DNA of 64,000 nt. It comes from Phascolarctobacterium sp. (lineage in GTDB: Bacteria; Bacillota; Negativicutes; Acidaminococcales; Acidaminococcaceae). Positions 60,056 to 64,000 of this stretch are shown here, piece by piece; the first letter of the stretch is position 1; each line of letters starts with the position of its first letter. The position numbers and the translations under genes were made by a program. The DNA lies in NCBI GenBank assembly GCA_003150755.1, contig QAMT01000005.1, positions 73,038 to 137,037 of the forward strand, given 5' to 3'. The notes under the pieces were generated by a model. The model was not told the DNA's origin. It was given only the letters and a program-made list of their open reading frames with translations, and searched no databases.

Positions 60056-60908
60056 GCTTTGCCCTCCTCAATTCCATAATCTGTTTTTCCAAAGCCGGCA
60101 TTTCCGGCGTGCTCTCTACCGGCAAACCATGCCCGCGCAGGCATTCGGCCAGCTTATACAGAGGCGGCACATCCATCGAAGCCGCTAAAAGCTCATCTTT
60201 ATGATTGATAAAAATATAGTGCGGCACACCGTCCAAAATTATTCTGCCGCCTGAAATAACCAGCAGGCGTGAGGCATAACGGGCTGCCTCCTCCATATTA
60301 TGCGTAACCAAAATAACAGCAATACCGCGTTTTTTATACAAAGCCATAACTTCTTTAAATACGGCATCGCGAGAACGCGGATCCAGTCCCGCCGAAGGCT
60401 CGTCCAAAATAAGGTAATCCGGTTCCATGGCAATTACACCGGCAATGGCTACGCGGCGCATCTGCCCTCCGCTTAAGCGGAAAGGGGAACGCTGGGCAAA
60501 ACTGTCAAAATCAAGCCCTACAAAAGCCATGGCATCACGCACGGCGCGGTCAACATCGTCAGGTAAAAGTCCTTTATTACGCGGGCCAAAGGCAATATCC
60601 TCATATACAGTTTCGGCAAAAATCTGATGCTCCGGATACTGAAATACCATGCCGACTGAATTACGCGCTTTTTTAGCATCGGCATTTTTGGCGTTTAAAT
60701 TAACGCCGTCTACCGTTACCGTACCTGTATGCGGATGCAAAAGCCCACTTAAATGCTGCACTAACGTGGATTTACCGCTGCCGGTATGCCCGATAACAGC
60801 CACAAACTCACCTTTATTTATTTTCAGGCTGATGTCATGCAAAGCCGTCTTTTCATAAGGCGTACCCTTCATATATGTAAATGAAACATTTTCTAAAATT
60901 ATCGGCAT
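60045..60908 (-). CDS. ecfA2: ECF transporter ATPase EcfA2
   Basis: Second ATPase of the ECF module. Walker A GHTGSGKSTL (about 38-47), Q-loop MVFQYPEHQIF, signature LSGGQMRRVAIAG, Walker B LILDEPSAGLDP and the C-terminal ECF extension. Starts MPIILENVSFTYMKGTPYEKTAL, the usual EcfA2 N-terminus. Length 287 aa is normal. Overlaps ecfA1 by 10 bases. Confidence 0.95.
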   Translation of the reverse strand: MPIILENVSFTYMKGTPYEKTALHDISLKINKGEFVAVIGHTGSGKSTLVQHLSGLLHPHTGTVTVDGVNLNAKNADAKKARNSVGMVFQYPEHQIFAETVYEDIAFGPRNKGLLPDDVDRAVRDAMAFVGLDFDSFAQRSPFRLSGGQMRRVAIAGVIAMEPDYLILDEPSAGLDPRSRDAVFKEVMALYKKRGIAVILVTHNMEEAARYASRLLVISGGRIILDGVPHYIFINHKDELLAASMDVPPLYKLAECLRGHGLPVESTPEMPALEKQIMELRRAKHAD

Positions 60909-61732
60909 AATTCCTCCGTCAGTCTTTCATCGCTGATAATTCCCTGCGGTAATTTTACGCCCTTCTGGCGCAAATCAAAGGCAACCTGCGCCGCTACCGG
61001 CGTTTCCAGCCCCATAGCGTGCAGCTCGTTAACGCGGGCAAAAATTTCTTCAGGTGTACCCTCCATTTTTATTTTACCCTGCTCCATGGCGATTATGCGG
61101 TCAGCCTGCATAGCTTCTTCCATATAATGCGTAATATAAACCACGGTAATTTTCTTTTCGCGGTTCAGCTTTTTTACCGTACTGACTATTTCGCTGCGCC
61201 CTCGTGGGTCGAGCATCGCCGTTGGTTCATCCAGCACAATGCAGTCAGGCTCCAGTGCCAAAACGCCAGCAATCGCCACGCGCTGTTTTTGCCCGCCGCT
61301 AAGCAAATGCGGCGCATGTCTGGCGTACTCGGTCATGCCAACGGCAGCCAGCGCATTATCTACACGGGTGCGTATTTCTTTAGGCGGCACGCCGATATTT
61401 TCCGGCCCGAAGGCCACATCTTCTTCAACAATCGCTGCCACAATCTGATTATCAGGATTCTGAAAAACCATACCGACATGCTGGCGGATTTTCCATAAAT
61501 TATCAGCGTCAGCAGTATCCATGCCGGCAACAATGCACTTGCCTTCGCTTGGCAAAAGCAAAGCATTCAAATGGCGCGCCAGTGTTGATTTGCCGCTGCC
61601 GTTTGCGCCGATAACAGCTACAAATTCGCCGCGCGCAATACTGAGGCTTACACCGTCCAGCGCCTTAATCTCATTGCCGTCCGTATCGGTATAAACATGT
61701 TTTAAATTTTTTATTTCAATCAAATTTTGCAT
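60899..61732 (-). CDS. ecfA1: ECF transporter ATPase EcfA1
   Basis: First ATPase of the ECF module. Walker A GANGSGKSTLARH, Q-loop MVFQNPDNQIVA, signature LSGGQKQRVAIAG, Walker B CIVLDEPTAMLDP and H-loop VYITHYMEEA. Length 277 aa is normal. It opens ecfA1-ecfA2-ecfT-truA and has its own good promoter; in many Firmicutes this set follows rpoA-rplQ directly, which is not the case here. Confidence 0.95.
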   Translation of the reverse strand: MQNLIEIKNLKHVYTDTDGNEIKALDGVSLSIARGEFVAVIGANGSGKSTLARHLNALLLPSEGKCIVAGMDTADADNLWKIRQHVGMVFQNPDNQIVAAIVEEDVAFGPENIGVPPKEIRTRVDNALAAVGMTEYARHAPHLLSGGQKQRVAIAGVLALEPDCIVLDEPTAMLDPRGRSEIVSTVKKLNREKKITVVYITHYMEEAMQADRIIAMEQGKIKMEGTPEEIFARVNELHAMGLETPVAAQVAFDLRQKGVKLPQGIISDERLTEELCR

Positions 61733-61764
61733 AACAACCTCAAACCAAATATATTTACCTAACT

Positions 61765-61793
61765 ATTATATTATTGGCAGCGTTTTGCGTCAA
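61765..61793 (-). promoter_or_regulatory. Promoter of the ecfA1A2T-truA operon
   Basis: TTGACG-N17-TATAAT on the minus strand, 33 bases ahead of ecfA1. Confidence 0.75.
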
Positions 61794-61811
61794 CCTTTTA
61801 TATAAGATACG

Positions 61812-62693
61812 TTAACTTAAAGACAATAAATTTTTAATACGGCCGTAAACATGCAATGCGTTATCATAAAAGAACTTTTCGTGATGCTCTTCTGGAACAA
61901 CGCGGCTTAAAATAGCGATATAATCACTGATATTTACCAACGGCCAGTCACTGCCGTACATTATCTTATCCCAACGGCCCATATAATTCAGCCACATGGA
62001 AAGATAGTCAAAATAAGCCTTCTGCCTGTCATAAAAACCGGCGCCAGGAATACCTTCCAAAAGCCCGGACAAATCAATATACACATTCGGATTTTTGGCT
62101 GCTACCTCAGTTGCATCGGCAAACCAGGGATTGCCGCAATGGCAGATAACAAATTTAACATCCGGAAAATCAACCGCAGCTTCATCAACTGTCAACGGAT
62201 GGGCATATCGCAGCCTGGCATCCGAAGAAGCAGTATCGCCCGTGTGTACGGCAACCGGCAAATCATAAGCGCGCGCCAGTTCAAACAACGGCCAATGACG
62301 TTTATCATAAACATAAACAGGCCTGTAACCAGGATATATTTTTATACCGACACATTGCGGCTTTTTAGCATAATATTCAAATTCCATTGCCGTTTTTTCT
62401 GCATTTTCCAAGGTAATAAGCTCGCTTTTTACACCCAGGCAATAGCCGATATTAGCAGGCTGGCTGTAAACAACATCATCAAACGGCGCGTTCAAATCAA
62501 TCAGCCGTGGGCTGATACCGCCAAAGCAGCTTGGCACATCTTCAGTATTTCCCATAGCGACGCTGAAAACAATATTATTATCTTCACAAATCTGCTGCCA
62601 GCAAGCAGATGTATTTTCATATCCCGCACGGGCGGCAACCTCTTTAAAACCATCAACATTAAAATAATGCATATGCGCATCTATAATTTTCAT
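61812..62693 (-). CDS. Metal-dependent amidohydrolase (TIM-barrel, Amidohydro_2-like)
   Basis: Cytoplasmic hydrolase or decarboxylase of 293 aa. Metal-binding DAHMHYF is at the N-terminus (HxH), GIKIYPGYRPV and VAVHTGDTAS provide a middle histidine, FVICHCGNPW another and IMYGSDWPLVN the metal aspartate. This is the Amidohydro_2 order. The substrate is unknown. Start at 62693 has GAAGGTG upstream; a TTG six codons earlier is the alternative. Single gene with its own promoter. Confidence 0.88.
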   Translation of the reverse strand: MKIIDAHMHYFNVDGFKEVAARAGYENTSACWQQICEDNNIVFSVAMGNTEDVPSCFGGISPRLIDLNAPFDDVVYSQPANIGYCLGVKSELITLENAEKTAMEFEYYAKKPQCVGIKIYPGYRPVYVYDKRHWPLFELARAYDLPVAVHTGDTASSDARLRYAHPLTVDEAAVDFPDVKFVICHCGNPWFADATEVAAKNPNVYIDLSGLLEGIPGAGFYDRQKAYFDYLSMWLNYMGRWDKIMYGSDWPLVNISDYIAILSRVVPEEHHEKFFYDNALHVYGRIKNLLSLS

Positions 62694-62718
62694 TACGGCA
62701 CCTTCTTTCAATATTACT

Positions 62719-62746
62719 ATTATAACATTTTAAGAAAAATGCTCAA
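62719..62746 (-). promoter_or_regulatory. Promoter of the amidohydrolase gene
   Basis: TTGAGC-N16-TATAAT on the minus strand, starting in the tail of the preceding terminator. Confidence 0.55.
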
Positions 62747-62772
62747 TAAAAAAGCCCTGCATAAGCAAGGCT
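62745..62772 (-). terminator. Terminator upstream of the amidohydrolase gene
   Basis: Minus-strand stem AGCCTTGC / GCAGGGCT followed by TTTTTTATT. It would end the message of the low-molecular-weight phosphatase gene about 115 bases after its stop. Confidence 0.7.
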
Positions 62773-62885
62773 AAGTCAATGTTATAATTAAAAATTTAAA
62801 TTTTTTTATTTTACGAGTGAATTAAATAATATTATCAAAACGTTTGAGAATATGTTAAAAATATAACAAATAATATGTTCTGCCA

Positions 62886-63353
62886 CTAACTAAATGTTTT
62901 TTTGGTTTCCAAAAAGTTCAGCAATGCATTGCACCCTTCATAAATATCGTCATAAGTAACATCAAAATTACCTGTATACCATGGGTCAGCAATATTTCTG
63001 TCGCTGCAGGCAAACTGCAAAAGCTTATAAACCTTATGCTTGGGGTCACTGCCAATAATACGCAAAATATCGTGAATATTACCGGAGTCCATCCCAATCA
63101 GATAATCATATATATCGTAATCCGCTTTAGTAAGCTGCACTGCTGTTTTCCTACCAACACTAATACCATACTCGGCAAGTTTAGTACGAGTACCGCGATG
63201 TACAGAATTACCAATTTCATAACTGCTTGTCGCCGCAGAAGCAATATAAAAATTATCTGCTATACCACGCTTTTTTACCATATCTTTTAATAAAAACTCT
63301 GCCATTGGCGAGCGGCAAATATTACCAAGACAGATAAAAAGAATTTTATACAT
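62886..63353 (-). CDS. Low-molecular-weight protein tyrosine phosphatase
   Basis: Cytoplasmic phosphatase of 155 aa. The P-loop FICLGNICRSP holds catalytic C8 and R14 at the N-terminus, and the general acid aspartate is in DPWYTG near residue 122. Bacterial members often oppose tyrosine kinases of capsule synthesis or arsenate chemistry, but no kinase gene is nearby. The region is more AT-rich than the rest of the window. It has its own promoter with an extended -10. Confidence 0.92.
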   Translation of the reverse strand: MYKILFICLGNICRSPMAEFLLKDMVKKRGIADNFYIASAATSSYEIGNSVHRGTRTKLAEYGISVGRKTAVQLTKADYDIYDYLIGMDSGNIHDILRIIGSDPKHKVYKLLQFACSDRNIADPWYTGNFDVTYDDIYEGCNALLNFLETKKTFS

Positions 63354-63392
63354 AGCTTACTCCATAAAAATAATATTAATAATATATTATTT

Positions 63393-63420
63393 ATTGTAGC
63401 ATAAATAAGTAATATTGAAA
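63393..63420 (-). promoter_or_regulatory. Promoter of the low-molecular-weight phosphatase gene
   Basis: TTTCAA-N16-TACAAT with TGC before the -10 (extended -10) on the minus strand, 40 bases ahead of the start. Confidence 0.45.
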
Positions 63421-63464
63421 AAGAACGGATTAAAAATTTGTTGAATAGATAAAAATACAGAAAG

Positions 63465-63493
63465 ACAAATAACCCATACCTTGTAGGTATGGG
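63465..63493 (-). terminator. Terminator of the rRNA operon
   Basis: Minus-strand stem CCCATACC / GGTATGGG followed by TTATTTGTCTTT, just past 5S rRNA. Confidence 0.8.
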
Positions 63494-63503
63494 CTATTTA
63501 TCC

Positions 63504-63620
63504 AACCGGCAGCTATCTATCCTCCCGGGCCGCTTCCAGCCAAGTACTTTCGACGTTTAAGGGCTTAACTTCTGTGTTCGGGATGGGAACAGGTGGACCC
63601 CCTTAGCCATTACCACCGGA
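63504..63620 (-). rRNA. rrf: 5S ribosomal RNA
   Basis: About 117 bases on the minus strand. Conserved segments CCTGTTCCCATCCCGAAC and AAGTTAAGCCC, plus AGTACTTGG, match 5S rRNA. The ends were set from the terminal helix around CCGG at both sides. It follows 23S rRNA by about 55 bases. Confidence 0.95.
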
Positions 63621-63675
63621 TATATATCTTTTTCCTTTTCTGAGGCGAACCCTCAAAGCTATATAGAAGAAACTC

Positions 63676-64000
<325 letters not shown>

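Overview
The window is a dense chromosomal segment of a low-to-mid GC Firmicute that appears to have an outer membrane. Firmicute traits are a leucine T-box, YhaM, TrmK, an ECF transporter operon next to truA-rplM-rpsI, and a clpP-clpX-lon-engB cluster. An RND efflux pump with its periplasmic adaptor and a CecR/YbhG-like export operon point to a diderm cell. Together these suggest the Negativicutes, perhaps an Acidaminococcaceae / Phascolarctobacterium-like gut anaerobe. That placement is inference from gene content. Almost every gene is on the minus strand; the exceptions are a small-protein/hydrolase pair, rarA and one small membrane protein.

Layout: (1-585) response regulator cut by the window edge. 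(0.75-5.7 kb) NlpC/P60 hydrolase, GT2 glycosyltransferase, RNase P RNA, small membrane protein, YhaM-type nuclease, Nif3-like protein, TrmK. (5.7-9.4 kb) TetR-HlyD-ABC export operon with a palindromic operator. (9.4-15 kb) PepT and AbgT-family transporter, beta-CASP metallo-hydrolase, PHP phosphoesterase. (15.1-18.9 kb) obg-proB-proA. (18.9-23 kb) SGNH hydrolase, LysR regulator divergent from a 77-aa protein and a secreted alpha/beta hydrolase, RidA, and a cobalamin-type riboswitch that ends in a terminator with no gene behind it. (23-30.6 kb) AbrB-like permease, EngB, Lon, ClpX, ClpP, trigger factor. (30.6-36.8 kb) tRNA-Gly, Na/Pi cotransporter, RND pump and adaptor. (36.9-41.7 kb) rarA, a long-hairpin RNA candidate (possible 6S RNA), codA-codB, two tRNA-Leu genes. 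(41.6-50.3 kb) lytic transglycosylase, coaE, mutM, polA, T-box-leuA, cstA. (50.3-57.4 kb) CNNM protein, YbjN-like protein, HD protein, RlmI-like methyltransferase, a 90-aa protein resembling the C-terminal tail of anaerobic ribonucleotide reductase, a secreted unknown, deoB, udp, a small membrane protein. (57.5-63.4 kb) ecfA1-ecfA2-ecfT-truA, rplM-rpsI, amidohydrolase, low-molecular-weight phosphatase. (63.5-64 kb) 5S rRNA and the 3' end of 23S rRNA.

Most of the content is housekeeping: protein quality control, translation, proline and leucine synthesis, nucleoside and cytosine salvage, DNA replication and repair, efflux. Several operons are tied together by 4-bp start/stop overlaps. Many sigma-A type promoters are near-perfect, including exact TTGACA-N17-TATAAT copies before the tRNAs, the leuA T-box and the cobalamin-type RNA. 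I see no CRISPR array, insertion sequence, prophage or replication origin. I found no clearly new multi-gene system. The best leads are the gene-less cobalamin-type riboswitch, the NrdD-tail-like mini-protein, and the hairpin RNA beside rarA.
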